Source: Pachyseris speciosa
Taxonomy: Eukaryota; Cnidaria; Anthozoa; Scleractinia; Pachyseridae
Assembly: GCA_016490735.1 (NCBI GenBank)
Contig: JAEMWC010001491.1
Location: 62,001 to 126,000 of the forward strand
Length of the DNA: 64,000 bases
Reading direction: 5' to 3'
The position numbers and the translations under genes were made by a program. Numbering within the stretch: position 1 is the stretch's first letter; each line of letters opens with the position of its first letter. The notes under the pieces are model-generated. The model had not been told where the DNA came from, ran no database searches, and was given only the letters and a program-made list of their open reading frames with translations. Below are positions 49,101-55,840 of the stretch, piece by piece.

Positions 49101-49612
49101 CGGCAAAATTCCGACAGTTACGTCAAGGCCGAGAATTAGCGATTTAACCACCGACATGGGAGATTTTAAAATTTAGACAAGCAACATGGGATGATCCCCC
49201 CTGGCAGGGCCTCACTGTTCAGTAACTGTGAGCAGCAGGTTGTATCAAAATATTGGTGAAACCTGTGGAGTGGACAAAGAAGAGCGAAAGAGGAGGGGAG
49301 GTTTACGAAATACCCCCGAACAGACAAAAAACAAAAATACTGTTATTTGGCCGATGGAAATATTAGGAACCTGCCGGCGTTGGGTGAGGAAAGAAGAACG
49401 TAACAAATGTTGTCGAATTTAACTTAAAATTTTGCATAAAATATGATAAAGGTAATCTTAAGTAAGTAATATAAGCTTAAAGTAACTCTTTCTAATCTAA
49501 ATTGCAGATAGCCCGTGGTCGCGGTTGTACGTGTCATGGCAAGACCTCGATCCAAATCGTTTTAAAAAGTCATTTTTGGAGACAACAGCTAAGTTTACCT
49601 TGATTCTTCCAT
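22861..49612 (-). CDS. TTC39-like: Tetratricopeptide repeat protein 39 family, copy A (20 exons, complete)
   Basis: Exons 5' to 3' (complement): 49599-49612, 48228-48335, 47561-47636, 47343-47398, 46958-47034, 46528-46595, 45872-45936, 45623-45728, 44983-45048, 44774-44882, 44205-44272, 30740-30799, 30098-30189, 28391-28460, 27398-27510, 26765-26882, 25905-26016, 24975-25092, 24611-24727, 22861-23137. They total 1890 nt (629 aa), GT-AG and in frame throughout. Family blocks are HAELCYTECLFLDAVLTFIQ, DENLVSF, IKLLEWVGFSGDR, IKQFHHIFYWELMWC, GDWVQAYHYAGALL, FKQRIAGQCLPFEDFAIHKA and LLHLRIHAAL. Human paralogues are about 580-680 aa; which one this matches was not resolved. TTC39 proteins are TPR scaffolds; TTC39B is linked to lipid metabolism in mammals. 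The C-terminus ends in an acidic tail with RRQDSNSSFD. Intron 11 (30800-44204) is 13.4 kb of inserted sequence. Confidence 0.93.
23278..23405. mobile_element. MITE-like element, GGCTGTGCTCTA ends
   Basis: The left GGCTGTGCTCTAAGAAAAA mirrors a right TAGAGCACAGC. The core CCTTTGAAATTCAGGGTGCC and TTTTGTGCAAAAACTAAGAT recur in inverse orientation at 47812-47976. In the last intron of TTC39 copy A. Confidence 0.7.
23428..23621. repeat. Two (ATA)n microsatellites around a shared spacer
   Basis: (ATA)n runs at about 23430-23466 and 23570-23620 are separated by roughly 100 nt. Trinucleotide tails of this kind end SINEs elsewhere in the window. Confidence 0.75.
23800..23935 (-). repeat. (GTA)n plus retroelement tail-like sequence
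   Basis: About ten GTA units are followed by CTTTATTGCCAAAAGATAAA, a block resembling an inverted retroelement 3' tail. The element type is not resolvable. Confidence 0.45.
24070..24352 (+). pseudogene. LINE reverse transcriptase C-terminus and 3' tail
   Basis: The plus strand reads FSYSGAVLWNSLPCDVREA and then KSLSQFKRFVNLHF and a stop near 24200. This is the characteristic last segment of CR1/Jockey-type LINE ORF2 (S-G-x-x-L-W-N-S-L-P ... F-K). About 150 nt of untranslated sequence and AAATAAAG follow. It is a 5'-truncated insertion in an intron of TTC39 copy A, opposite to the gene. Confidence 0.75.
24851..24966. mobile_element. Small palindromic element, AATCTCCTTCGTAGCCG arms
   Basis: The left TCTCCTTCGTAGCCGTTTTT mirrors the right AAAAACGACTACGAAGGAGA. 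Inner GTGTCACACAACGC mirrors GCGTTGCGTGACAT, around a G-run. Intronic, 8 bp upstream of the acceptor side of the neighbouring TTC39 exon. Confidence 0.7.
25140..25235 (+). repeat. SINE family 2 fragment
   Basis: GGGTACTCCGGTTTTCCC and CTCAAAAACCAACATTTCC match the bodies of the SINEs at 2351 and 3823. The head is missing. Confidence 0.65.
25265..25445. mobile_element. Inverted-repeat element, AGCCTCCCACGCAGTCG arms
   Basis: AGCCTCCCACGCAGTCGGTT then TTAGGGG at the left mirrors CCCCTAAAAACGACTGCGTG at the right. Nested inside are TAGCCTGCGTGGCAGGCG and its counterpart CTACCACGCAGGTTA. The same terminus appears at 32116 and, inverted, at about 43510. Confidence 0.65.
27897..28267. mobile_element. 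MITE, AGAGAGCTTAAGCAACG ends, copy 1 (371 bp)
   Basis: The left AGAGAGCTTAAGCAACGACG mirrors the right CGTCATTGCTTAAGCTTTCT. AAT target duplication at 27894-27896 and 28268-28270. Internal words such as TTTTAGGTTTTGTGGAGAAC and GAAGTTACATTTTAAAATGA are shared with the copies at 57099 and 61991. In an intron of TTC39 copy A. Confidence 0.85.
29111..29250. mobile_element. Half copy of the CTCCCTATAATGGCC element
   Basis: CTCCCTATAATGGCCTATAC, GGAGGCTCCGCCCGAAA and GGTACCTTTTTCACGCTTC then AGGTATAT match the left halves of 58224-58903 and 58991-59394. The right half is absent. Confidence 0.7.
29271..29395. repeat. GC-rich palindromic repeat (AGCCTG...CAGGCG)
   Basis: TAGCCTGCCCAGCAGGCGCT and the right-hand AGTGCCTGCCGCGCAGGCGA enclose a GC-rich core with GCGCGCG. 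It resembles the core nested at about 25320-25425. Confidence 0.55.
30321..30616. mobile_element. MITE, AGGCCCGTTATACACAGGCG ends
   Basis: The left AGGCCCGTTATACACAGGCG and GATTTTTG mirror AAAATCGCCTTGTAAACAGG and CCT at the right. TGCGATTT words recur inside in both orientations. In intron 13 of TTC39 copy A, between exons 30098-30189 and 30740-30799. Confidence 0.65.
30891..31072. mobile_element. Inverted-repeat element, TAGACCCTTTTCATAATGGC arms
   Basis: The left TAGACCCTTTTCATAATGGC mirrors the right GCCATTATGAAAGAGGTCTA. GAGCCCTACTAGCCTC mirrors GAGGTTAGTAGGGCTA inside. Inside the large intron of TTC39 copy A. Confidence 0.7.
31098..31268. mobile_element. Inverted-repeat element with about 70-nt arms
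   Basis: The left arm CCAAAGATACAAGAATAAAT then GCAAATATGG and GATGGAGAAGATTGAAACGG mirrors the right arm CCGTTTCAATCTTCTCCATC then ATTTGCATTTATTCTTGTCT. The loop is about 30 nt. If transcribed it would make a long hairpin. Confidence 0.75.
31420..31640 (+). pseudogene. LINE reverse transcriptase C-terminal remnant
   Basis: A FSRIGAKLWN-like block continues after a one-frame shift into KIPTNLRNLPKHKFRKRIRT and then LLLEILESDDSYNDLEEII, with a stop at about 31632. G-A-K-L-W-N followed by P-x-N-L-R-N-L-P and K-F is the usual C-terminus of cnidarian LINE polyproteins. Frameshifted and 5'-truncated; opposite strand to TTC39 copy A. Confidence 0.65.
32116..33990. mobile_element. Unclassified repeat with AGCCTCCCACGCAGTCG end
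   Basis: It starts at TAGCCTCCCACGCAGTCGTT. Three separate blocks (about 32116-32205, 33125-33160 and 33775-33985) recur inverted in 42940-43510, in consistent order but with most of the middle missing there. A helicase-like fragment (32391-32640) lies inside. The right limit and class are uncertain. Confidence 0.45.
32391..32640 (+). pseudogene. RecQ-type helicase N-terminal fragment
   Basis: The frame reads NIFVNMPISYGKSLIYQ, a RecQ-like Walker A (x-P-x-x-Y-G-K-S). A frame-shifted VVAVLPLVNLMKGQVS follows, like RecQ motif Ia (V-x-S-P-L-x-x-L-M-x-D-Q-V). The first frame resumes at LLRSIGVSSVSLSD. No DEAH/DEVH motif II follows and there are two frame changes, so it is a relic. Host copy or transposon-captured fragment cannot be decided here. 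Confidence 0.5.
34651..36862 (-). pseudogene. Broken copy of an anthozoan multigene family (zinc-finger-like, unknown function)
   Basis: Three spliced pieces on the minus strand: 36811-36862, 36182-36403 and 34651-35646, joined by GT-AG introns of compatible phase. Visible parts are LLLCRGGFFDVTRAEG (across the first junction), KICSYHRYRLGIYWR, EESEFSWLENVCFGDGDFS, then a C2H2-finger-like segment near 35400 (FPEKGCTKSFVRYSSLERH ... H) in which the expected first Cys is Phe. After it comes a helical block (ARFSEKKSFIESTF ... FLTPSQISSYFSR). A TGA at about 35054 interrupts this block (CAG TGA TTG, where the block continues on both sides). A frameshift near 34890 follows before HPLVHGGLQLYQMTKEELPS. 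I recall this arrangement as common in coral genomes but know no function. No start codon was found. Nested in intron 11 of TTC39 copy A, same strand. Confidence 0.6.
36968..36973. repeat. Left target-site duplication CAAAAC
   Basis: CAAAAC immediately precedes the left terminus (TACGG). The identical hexamer follows the right terminus at 42734-42739. It fixes the element's boundaries. Confidence 0.85.
36974..38510. repeat. Left inverted end, expanded to three terminal units
   Basis: The terminal word TACGGTGGCTTATAAGGG appears at 36974, 37295 and 37696, spaced 321 and 401 bp. Each copy is followed by CTCGTCGACACTTAATAACT, a 20-bp-repeat array, GCTAGACTGGGCACCAGGC and CAAGATGGCGAACG. In the first two units ATGGCGAACG fuses directly to the next TACGG. 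Only the third continues into the full leader exon. Arrays differ in length: about 37022-37232, 37343-37633 and 37744-38253. Confidence 0.9.
38307..40087 (+). pseudogene. IS3EU-like transposase, rve/DDE integrase core, frameshifted
   Basis: Exon 1 is 38307-38324 (MANADE) inside the left inverted end; exon 2 begins at 38904 after TTCAAG and reads VSMDRDSLVEGYFGLGIDY. The N-terminal part has a helix-turn-helix-like segment (IHLSMTQLKRILQERGLTRR). The catalytic core carries FIWHLDGYDKLKPFG (first Asp), RGDCGTEN (second Asp) and a Glu in NQRIEAWWSMLRKTNTDFW. The third conserved block HGAIDGYSRRIMWLEV lies between the first two. A -1 shift near 39445-39455, at a G run, moves the frame so the first ORF stops at 39551; the rest continues to 40087 in the other frame. 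All three acidic residues are present, but not in one reading frame. The lesion could be a young mutation, an assembly error or, less likely, programmed frameshifting. Confidence 0.82.
40253..40740. other. Transposon interior without recognised gene
   Basis: Between the transposase stop and the SAM-like gene. It contains a C-run (about 40257-40270) and nothing I can identify. Confidence 0.4.
40747..42363 (-). CDS. SAM-domain-like protein encoded on the opposite strand of the transposon
   Basis: Exon 1 complement(42346-42363) encodes MANTDE in the right inverted end and ends in a GTAAG donor. A middle segment (about 41809-41873) reads VCTFLTKRGVDDSVITKIRE and EK before GTAAGG. The last exon, 40747-40947, reads MDERAITLASDEYLRELGIV and AQGDILSLRAF, then a basic tail ending KTLIEKLVT and stop. 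Together they resemble a sterile-alpha-motif fold (F-L-x-x-x-x-I-x-E ... L-x-x-L-x-D-x-x-L-x-x-L-G-I ... G-D-x-x-x-L). The acceptor of the middle exon is not clear: the base pair just upstream of the conserved block is AT rather than AG, so the gene may be damaged. About 100 aa if spliced as proposed. A role as the transposon's accessory protein is inference. Confidence 0.55.
42165..42733. repeat. Right inverted end of the transposon
   Basis: Reverse complement of the left end: one terminal unit, one 20-bp-repeat array (about 42433-42682), ACGCCAGGCTTTGCGCAAC, the leader exon ATGGCGAACACTGACGAG and shared intron sequence through the GCTAACGAGCAGAGCACAG block. It has an insertion relative to the left end just before the leader ATG (TGCTTCAGTTACAGCTATTC). 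Confidence 0.88.
42734..42739. repeat. Right target-site duplication CAAAAC
   Basis: Exact copy of 36968-36973. Confidence 0.85.
42940..43507. mobile_element. Inverted, deleted copy of the 32116-33990 repeat
   Basis: Read in reverse complement it gives GCCTCCCGCGCAGTCGTTTT, then the CGCCTGCTTACCCGAAGCCA and AACATTCCTTTCCCACTTTA blocks, then CTGTTGATTAAACCTCTGAT. This follows the order seen from 32116 to about 33985, with the central part lost. Confidence 0.6.
43508..43736. mobile_element. MITE, GTTTTCATATGTCGGGA ends
   Basis: The left GTTTTCATATGTCGGGA mirrors the right TCCCGACATATGAAAAC perfectly. TAG on both sides gives a 3-bp duplication. CATCCCAGA / TCTGGGATG words repeat inside. It is inserted at the edge of the preceding repeat. 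Confidence 0.8.
43793..44084. mobile_element. MITE, AGCCGCTGTTACACGTT ends
   Basis: The left AGCCGCTGTTACACGTTAAA then ACTTTTAGCTGAAACTTGTG mirrors the right CACAAGTTGCAGCTAAAAGT then AACGTGTAACAGCGGCT. TTGA / TTAA-like flanks. It lies just before the TTC39 exon at 44205. Confidence 0.75.
44466..44713. mobile_element. MITE, GAGGCC-ended family, copy 3
   Basis: The ends are CAGGCCTTCCAAGGGG and CCCCTTGGAAAGCCTC. Exact 6-bp duplication ATTACT at 44460-44465 and 44714-44719. Core related to 8029-8256 in inverse orientation. Sits between two TTC39 copy A exons. Confidence 0.85.
46036..46300. repeat. (GACT/GACA/GACC)n tetranucleotide repeat
   Basis: About 65 units of GACN. A reverse-strand open frame of SVSQ/SVCL repeats arises purely from this and is not a gene. 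Intronic in TTC39 copy A. Confidence 0.9.
46713..46941. mobile_element. MITE, GGGCTTGG family, copy 2
   Basis: GGGCTTGGGATATACTATGC at the left; the core GGGCAATGTTTACCACATAA and AACAAGCCTGTATGC is identical in order to 6382-6597. The right end is degraded (CACTTAGCATGGTG ... TCAGCC). It ends 17 bp from an exon of TTC39 copy A. Confidence 0.7.
47812..47976. mobile_element. MITE-like element related to 23278-23405, inverted
   Basis: Shares ATCTTAGTTTTTGCACAAAA, GGGCACCCTGAATTTCAAAG and TTAGAGCACAGCC with the other copy in opposite orientation. Confidence 0.65.
48675..48750. repeat. Small palindrome, ACCTTGTTCCCTGGGC arms
   Basis: ACCTTGTTCCCTGGGC mirrors ACCCTGGGAACAAGGT across about 30 nt. 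Same type as 51068-51135. Confidence 0.7.
49010..49213. mobile_element. MITE, GAGGCC-ended family, copy 4
   Basis: The ends are GAGGCCCTGCCAGGG and CTGGCAGGGCCTC. Exact 6-bp duplication ACTGTT at 49004-49009 and 49214-49219. The core matches 15327-15497 nearly word for word. In intron 1 of TTC39 copy A. Confidence 0.88.
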
Positions 49613-50580
49613 TGCGTTCCTATCCAATGTAGTCCCTATATGAGTATAATTTCCAACATACTTTTTGTGTTCACGTTACAAAGCCGGCCATCTTAGTAAA
49701 CTTGTTTACTAGTCCCCAGTACTTTCTCTCTCTCACAGCATTCCCGTCCCACACATGTCCCCAACCACGCCACCACAAAATCCTAACAAAGTCCAAACCT
49801 GAGCCAAATCCTGAAACAAATCACGAAACTGTAGGACAAGCATTTCCTCGCCTGAAATTCATGCCCTTAATTTCCCTATTTTCTCTACATGTACCTTTTA
49901 CTCCCCCCCCCGTACAAAACAAAAAGAACGCCTGATCGCAGGTTTACACATTTTCCAACACGACCGACACTCGACCCCACTCCTTCGGGTTTACCAACGG
50001 TTTGAGTTGAGGCAGGTGAGTTATCCTCGAGTAAGTTACTGGGAAAAGGGGGTTAGAATTCAAAGAAATTGCGGTGCTGCGTCGGTGGGGAAGTGAAACG
50101 CGAAACAGCTCTTTGAATCAGTCTCTTTACGGTGGTCAATTTTCATTATCAACTCCGTTGATAAACCAAGTTATCAAATTATTGGGCGTGAGTGACCCAA
50201 GCCATATATTCTGCATGCCAAATCTTGAAATTTCAATGTTCTGCATATCAATATTCTGTAACTTACAAGTGACTGACTCGCGCTCACCAAATTTGAGCAC
50301 CTTACTCCTTCACCGTACCCTCAAACGGGAATGAGTGACAATTAAGCAAACGAAGGTGTAACGTCTGTAACATTTACAAAGTTTGTTGGATTGTTCTAAC
50401 GTCACACAATTGCTTCGCCGTAGACCTCATTCTGAAATCAAAGAACTTATGTGAAGAACTTATAGTCATCTACAATATAAAACTGGAAATCAAAATCAAA
50501 CTCCTCAAGGCAGGAACACCGAGTATTCCGATGTGTGGAAGTGAATCAACACGCAGAAGCTTATTTTTACTCATATTTCT
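49613..50580. other. Upstream region of TTC39 copy A
   Basis: Presumed promoter and 5' UTR of the minus-strand gene. No TATA box or other motif is compelling, and no coding exon is seen. Confidence 0.4.
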
Positions 50581-50589
50581 TCCCTCCCT

Positions 50590-51032
50590 TTTACTTATGG
50601 CCTCAATTCAGTGTATGGTGCGTATGAACGTGACCTTAACACGGTACAGAACTTTTTAAACAGATGTTACAAGCGGCGTTACATTTCAGTTCCATTGAAT
50701 GTCAAGGATATCATGCATACGCAGGACAAGAAATTATTTAGTTAAGCTACGGCTCTAAGCCATCATGCGTTAAATGAAATTCTGCCGAAGCCTAAACCCC
50801 AGCAATAATTTACGTCGCAAGGTTTGCCTCCGCCCAAAGATTAACACCGAACGTTTCATGAACACATTTGTAAATACTCATTTTTTGAATACAACCTGTT
50901 ATATTTACATAATTTAATTTTAGCCATAATATATTATTGTAATTTTCATTACACAGTTCTCGTTTATGTAACATAGGATATGTATCTTTTATCTTATGGT
51001 TTATTAAAGACTTCAATCAATCAATCAATCCC
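50590..51032 (+). pseudogene. LINE (CR1/Jockey-like) ORF2 C-terminal remnant with 3' tail
   Basis: The plus strand reads LNSVYGAYERDLNTVQNFLN then RCYKRRYISVPLNVKDIMHT, with stops and a shift after QDKKLF. Next come degenerate blocks resembling L-R-R and a later N-T-E-R-F-x-N, and an A/T-rich UTR. The element ends in a (TCAA)n run at about 51013-51030; short microsatellite tails instead of poly-A are typical of CR1-type LINEs. Not functional. Confidence 0.65.
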
Positions 51033-51067
51033 CTCCTCTTTTATATCTGCTGCACAGGGTAGGTTAC

Positions 51068-51135
51068 AACCTCGTTCCCAGGGCTTTTTTCCGCTTCTCT
51101 CTTCTCGGCGGAGAAAAGCCCTGGGAACGAGGTTG
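51068..51135. repeat. Palindrome, CCTCGTTCCCAGGGCTTTT arms
   Basis: CAACCTCGTTCCCAGGGCTT mirrors AAGCCCTGGGAACGAGGTTG perfectly over 20 nt. The loop holds TTCTCTCTTCTCGGCGGAGA. Confidence 0.8.
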
Positions 51136-51571
51136 GGTAGGTTAGGGTTGCGTGCGGTCTCTTTCTAACATACTGGGGCAATAGAGGGGTGAGGAAACAA
51201 GTCCAGGATCGTAATATTAGTCATACGGTCGATTTGAAAATGTGGGTTAGCAGGTACTCGAGAGACAAGTTTGCATCGGGAGGTGGGCGAGGAGGGGAAA
51301 AATGAGGGAATTGGCTACACCATTCGCATCAAGAAAGACTTAGTTTTTTTGTTTCAATGTTACTGTGTACACAGGATAGTTTAATTTTAGACCATGAAAT
51401 AATCTTAAAAGATAAAACGGAATGCTCTGTGGCGGAAAGACATTAAACCGGTTAATAACGAATCTTAAATAAATTGTTGCTCTTCTGACTTTTTAACTCT
51501 GTGGGGTTAAAAAAAGTGTGACCATTCACCATTTTTACTTTGTACAAGTACACCACGTTTTTCATCACCTT

Positions 51572-52005
51572 ACAAAATGAATTTTTCCGTATGTTAATTT
51601 CGTTTTAACGTGAGACATTCTTAGGTATGAAATGGTCAAGGTGATAAATACCTATAAAACAACTTGTAAAACAGTTTAGCTTGATCGCCACGTATTTATA
51701 ATTAAATATATCAAATTTCTTTTGTCTCAGAACTCAGAACTACCCGAACCTCAATCGAATTATTGTGACTTGAATTACACTACATCAAATCTACATCATA
51801 CAAAATGAATTCTTTCCTTAAGACACTCGGCTAAAGTTTGAAATGGTAAAGGTGACAAATACCTATAAAATAAACAGCTTAAAAAACAATTTGGCTGATC
51901 ACCACATATTTACACTTAAAGAGTTATACATTTTGTATCTTACAGCGCAGAAATTTGAATTCTACCCAAACCTAGATAGGAATTGTCAAATAATCGATAG
52001 CCACC
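51572..52005. repeat. Diverged tandem duplication, about 230 bp
   Basis: ACAAAATGAATT, GAAATGGT(C)AAGGTGA, AAATACCTATAAAA, CTGATC-ACCAC-TATTTA and CAGAA-T-CTACCC-AACCT occur in the same order from 51572 and again from 51800. The two units are clearly diverged. Just 3' of the TTC39 copy B stop. Confidence 0.6.
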
Positions 52006-52017
52006 ACCCCCCCCCCC

Positions 52018-52104
<87 letters not shown>
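52018..52104. repeat. (CA)n microsatellite, about 43 units
   Basis: Long CA run preceded by a C run. It lies 37 bp downstream of the TTC39 copy B stop codon, probably within its 3' UTR, where it would read (GU)n in the transcript. Confidence 0.95.
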
Positions 52105-52106
<2 letters not shown>

Positions 52107-52140
52107 CCCAGTCCCCGAAAAGCTTTGCACTCAGCAATTT

Positions 52141-55100
52141 TTACAATGTCGTTTCCCTCAGAGTAAATTCGTTCGGAGTGTTTTCTATCTTTGTCTGGCC
52201 CAGGTCCCTCTCATCTTCATCGTCTGAATTTTCAGGGGCTGTTTCAAATGAAGAGCTGGTATCCTGTCGCTCAAGACCTGGAGAGTTTTCAAGAGATGTA
52301 CTGACGGAATTTTCATCTACCGATGAATCATTGTTATTCACATTCTTTTTGGAGTGTTTCAGGAGTTGTTTTTCTCGTTTCGAGGTTTGTTTAAGTTGCT
52401 TGCGGATGTGTTTGATTTCTTGCAGGGCTGAGTGGATTCTGAAGTGAAGTCTGCTTTGCAGCATGTGGTTTTCGTAATCTTTCCTGAAGGAAAAACAAAA
52501 AGAAAACGTGAGGATAGATTAATCATGGCCAGTGTGCCAGATAACTTTCAAATTCAGGAAAGTCGGTGGGTTTATGGTGACTTTTTAAGGACTCATTAGA
52601 CATGTGTCCTTCCAAATCTTCGTAAGTTTATCACTCATTTTGTCGGTTCGGGAAGCCAGCTTTCTTGGATGTTTGATCTGAAGCTCCTCTCTCATCTGGA
52701 ACAGCTGGGACGAAAGCACAATACGAAGTAGCATGAAAAAAGTCGGGGTGTGTCAATAGGTTTCACGAAGTATAACTCAAATCTTTGAATAATATTCTTG
52801 AAGACCAGTTCCAGGGTCAATTGTACCTTGCTTTGTTCAAGTATTCTTTGGCTCGATCCAGATCTCCCTCTTCTAAGTAAAGAAAACCAATTTCTGCGCA
52901 TGCGAAAGGAGCCAAGTAGAAATCCTGAACCAGTTCTTTTGACCTGAAGTAAAAAAGAAAGGCTTAAAAAAAAAACAGCAAATAGCAAAAGCCAACATAG
53001 TTTCTAATTTATTTTGTTACTTTACACTGTACTTTTTATTTGCCACTTTTATTGGTGTTCCGTGAATACAGTCTTCTCTCGATAATTATTGTTATTAATC
53101 CTTTAAGTCCTGATAATTATCAGCACCGAAATTCCCTGACAGCACAAACCACACAGGTCATGAGATACAGGACATGATTAGCAATGACATTCTCCCAACT
53201 AGTGCCATGAAAATTTAAGGGGACCATTTAGGAGAATATGCATGTTGGTGTTACGAGGCTCATCTACACATCATGATTCTGTCAAACCTCAATGAAGGGA
53301 CTTCTCTGTACATCGTTACTTTCTATTCAGACGTATAAATGGGAACAATACAGAAGAACTGACAGCCACACCTTATTAAACGAAACGCCTAACAAACCTT
53401 TCAACCTCTGTAATCTGGCCTGACATATACTAATAAATCAATTTTTGCCGGAAAAATCCGTCCATAATAAAATTGATTAATCACTGACCTTTGAACAACG
53501 TTCAGCATACTTTCCAGCGCTTCTTTAGGTTGTCTCATGCAGCGATAGCACATTCCCTGGAGCAAGTGTCCTAAGCACCAGTCGTCAACATAATTTGCAT
53601 TCTCATCTGAAAGTAGAAAAAAAAGTCAAAACACGAAAAAATGTAATTTCCGACGGTTGAGTATCATGGGAACGAATGAGTCAGAAATTAATATTCTGAG
53701 GGCACGATGTAGAGGGTCGCGTGTTCTCATGGGATGCTTCGGGACTATTTAGGTGTCTTGGCGGGAGATTCTTGTCATTCTACGTCAGTCAGTCCTCCTG
53801 TTTGAATTTTGTCGCTAAATTTTGTTCTAGACAGGTTTTCTAGTCTGATTTGTCAGTATAGTATTTGTACCCTTTCCCAGGGGTCCGGTGCCATTGCATT
53901 AGATGAGGAATACGTTTCAACATATTTTTTGGCCACTTTTAAAGGGTGTCGTTTAGTGATTTTTCGTATCTAGCGTGGCGCAGTTCTTGGCTTTCGAACC
54001 TATACATGTATATCCTTTTTCATGCGCAATTTGCAATGTATGATTCAGTTATAATTAATCTTGTCACAATAGGTTACATTCTTCAGATGGCTGACCGACC
54101 CATCCTAAATAAACTGTTCACTTTGAATGTCTCGTGTTAATGAAGTCAGAATCTGGAGTTTGCAATCATAGCAACACTAACCGAATGGACATGAGAGCAT
54201 TGATAGGCACGGTAGGACTTCGAAGCCCCACAGGATGAACGTACGCTGACATAGGAAGCAATTGTTAAATAGAGCGCTATTCAATTGAGTGTCGTAAAAC
54301 CAAAACCAAAGCAATTACTCTGACCAATCACAACAGAAGTAAGTAGTGCAATGAGCCAATCAGAATACGAAGCAATTACAAGTAGCCGGCGCAAAGCGCG
54401 GGAAAATACGCGCGTGCAAGTCACGATTGGTTTTGGTTTTGCTTCTCATTGGTTGAGAAAGTGGCGCGAGTTTTCCTGGCCAATCACAGAGCGAAGCAAT
54501 GCAAAACCAAAGTAAAACGAGAATTACTTTCGACACTCAATTGAAAACCGCTCTAGTGTAGTCTATTAATCTGAATCTAATTCTAGGTTTATCGACATTT
54601 GCGTTCGAATTAATCTCGACTCACGTGAAAACTGTTCTAACAGCAACTTGGATTGGTTTCTCAGCTACTTATCCTTACTGTTGGTCAAAAACACGCGTGA
54701 CTTTCAGTGTTTCATATTATCGCTTATATATTTATTTACCTTTAGTACGTTCTAATTCAGCCAAAGATGTTTGCACAAGTTTTAGCATCGGCTCAACTAA
54801 ATCTGGTGTGTGGTGGAGAACTTTGAATCCATTCCAAAGTAATATAAGCTCCTAAACACAAGAAGCAAATAGCAACAGTGGACTGCCGGTATACCATAAA
54901 CATAATTTTAAAGATAATAAACAACTTTACACATGAAAAATGAACAATATGCAACTAACTGAGTTCATTGCCTTCCGTTAATTATGCATACAAATTAAAG
55001 TAGAGTGTAAACAAATTAAACATTTACCAGTCCTGGGAGAAAAAGCCGGTTATTTTGTTCCAGATACTTGTTGGCTTTGTGTATCGAGAACTTCTCAAAA

Positions 55101-55808
55101 GGAATGGACTTTCCAGCAATGCGCTGCTTGTAGGATGGAAGGCGTCTAATGTGGACAAAAGACGGCAAAATGTTGGCAAGGAGGCAGTTTAGAAACGATA
55201 TCAACCCAGCTTTCTGATAGCGACATTTTTTGCGGAATGTCACACAGGTCAGGCATTTTATGTAGCATTACATGTTCATGATGATGGCGATGGCGATGAT
55301 GACGATGATGACGACGACGATGATGATGATGATGACGACACTAATCATAGTGAAAATGATAAAAATGACGATGATGATGATGGCGACGACGATGACGATG
55401 ATGATGATGGCGATGGCGATGGCGATGATGACGACGACGACGACGATGACGACACTAATAATAATGAAAATGATGACGATCACGATGATAATGACGATGA
55501 AGATGATGATGATGACGATGATGATGATGATGATGACGACGACGACGATGATGACGACACTAATCATAATGAAAATGATGACGATGACGATGATGATGAT
55601 GACGATGACGATGATGGCGATGGCGATGATAATGATGACGACACTAATCATAATGAAAATGATGACGATCACGATGATGATGATGGCGATGGCGATGATG
55701 ATGGCGATGGCGATGATGATGATGATGATGATGACGACGACGATGATGATGACGACACTAATCATAATGAAAATGACGACGATGACGATGATGATGATGA
55801 TGACGATG

Positions 55809-55840
<32 letters not shown>

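Noticed and set aside
51940..52166. Frames of (HT)n or (VC)n across the CA repeat
   Set aside because: Microsatellite translation with no flanking signature.
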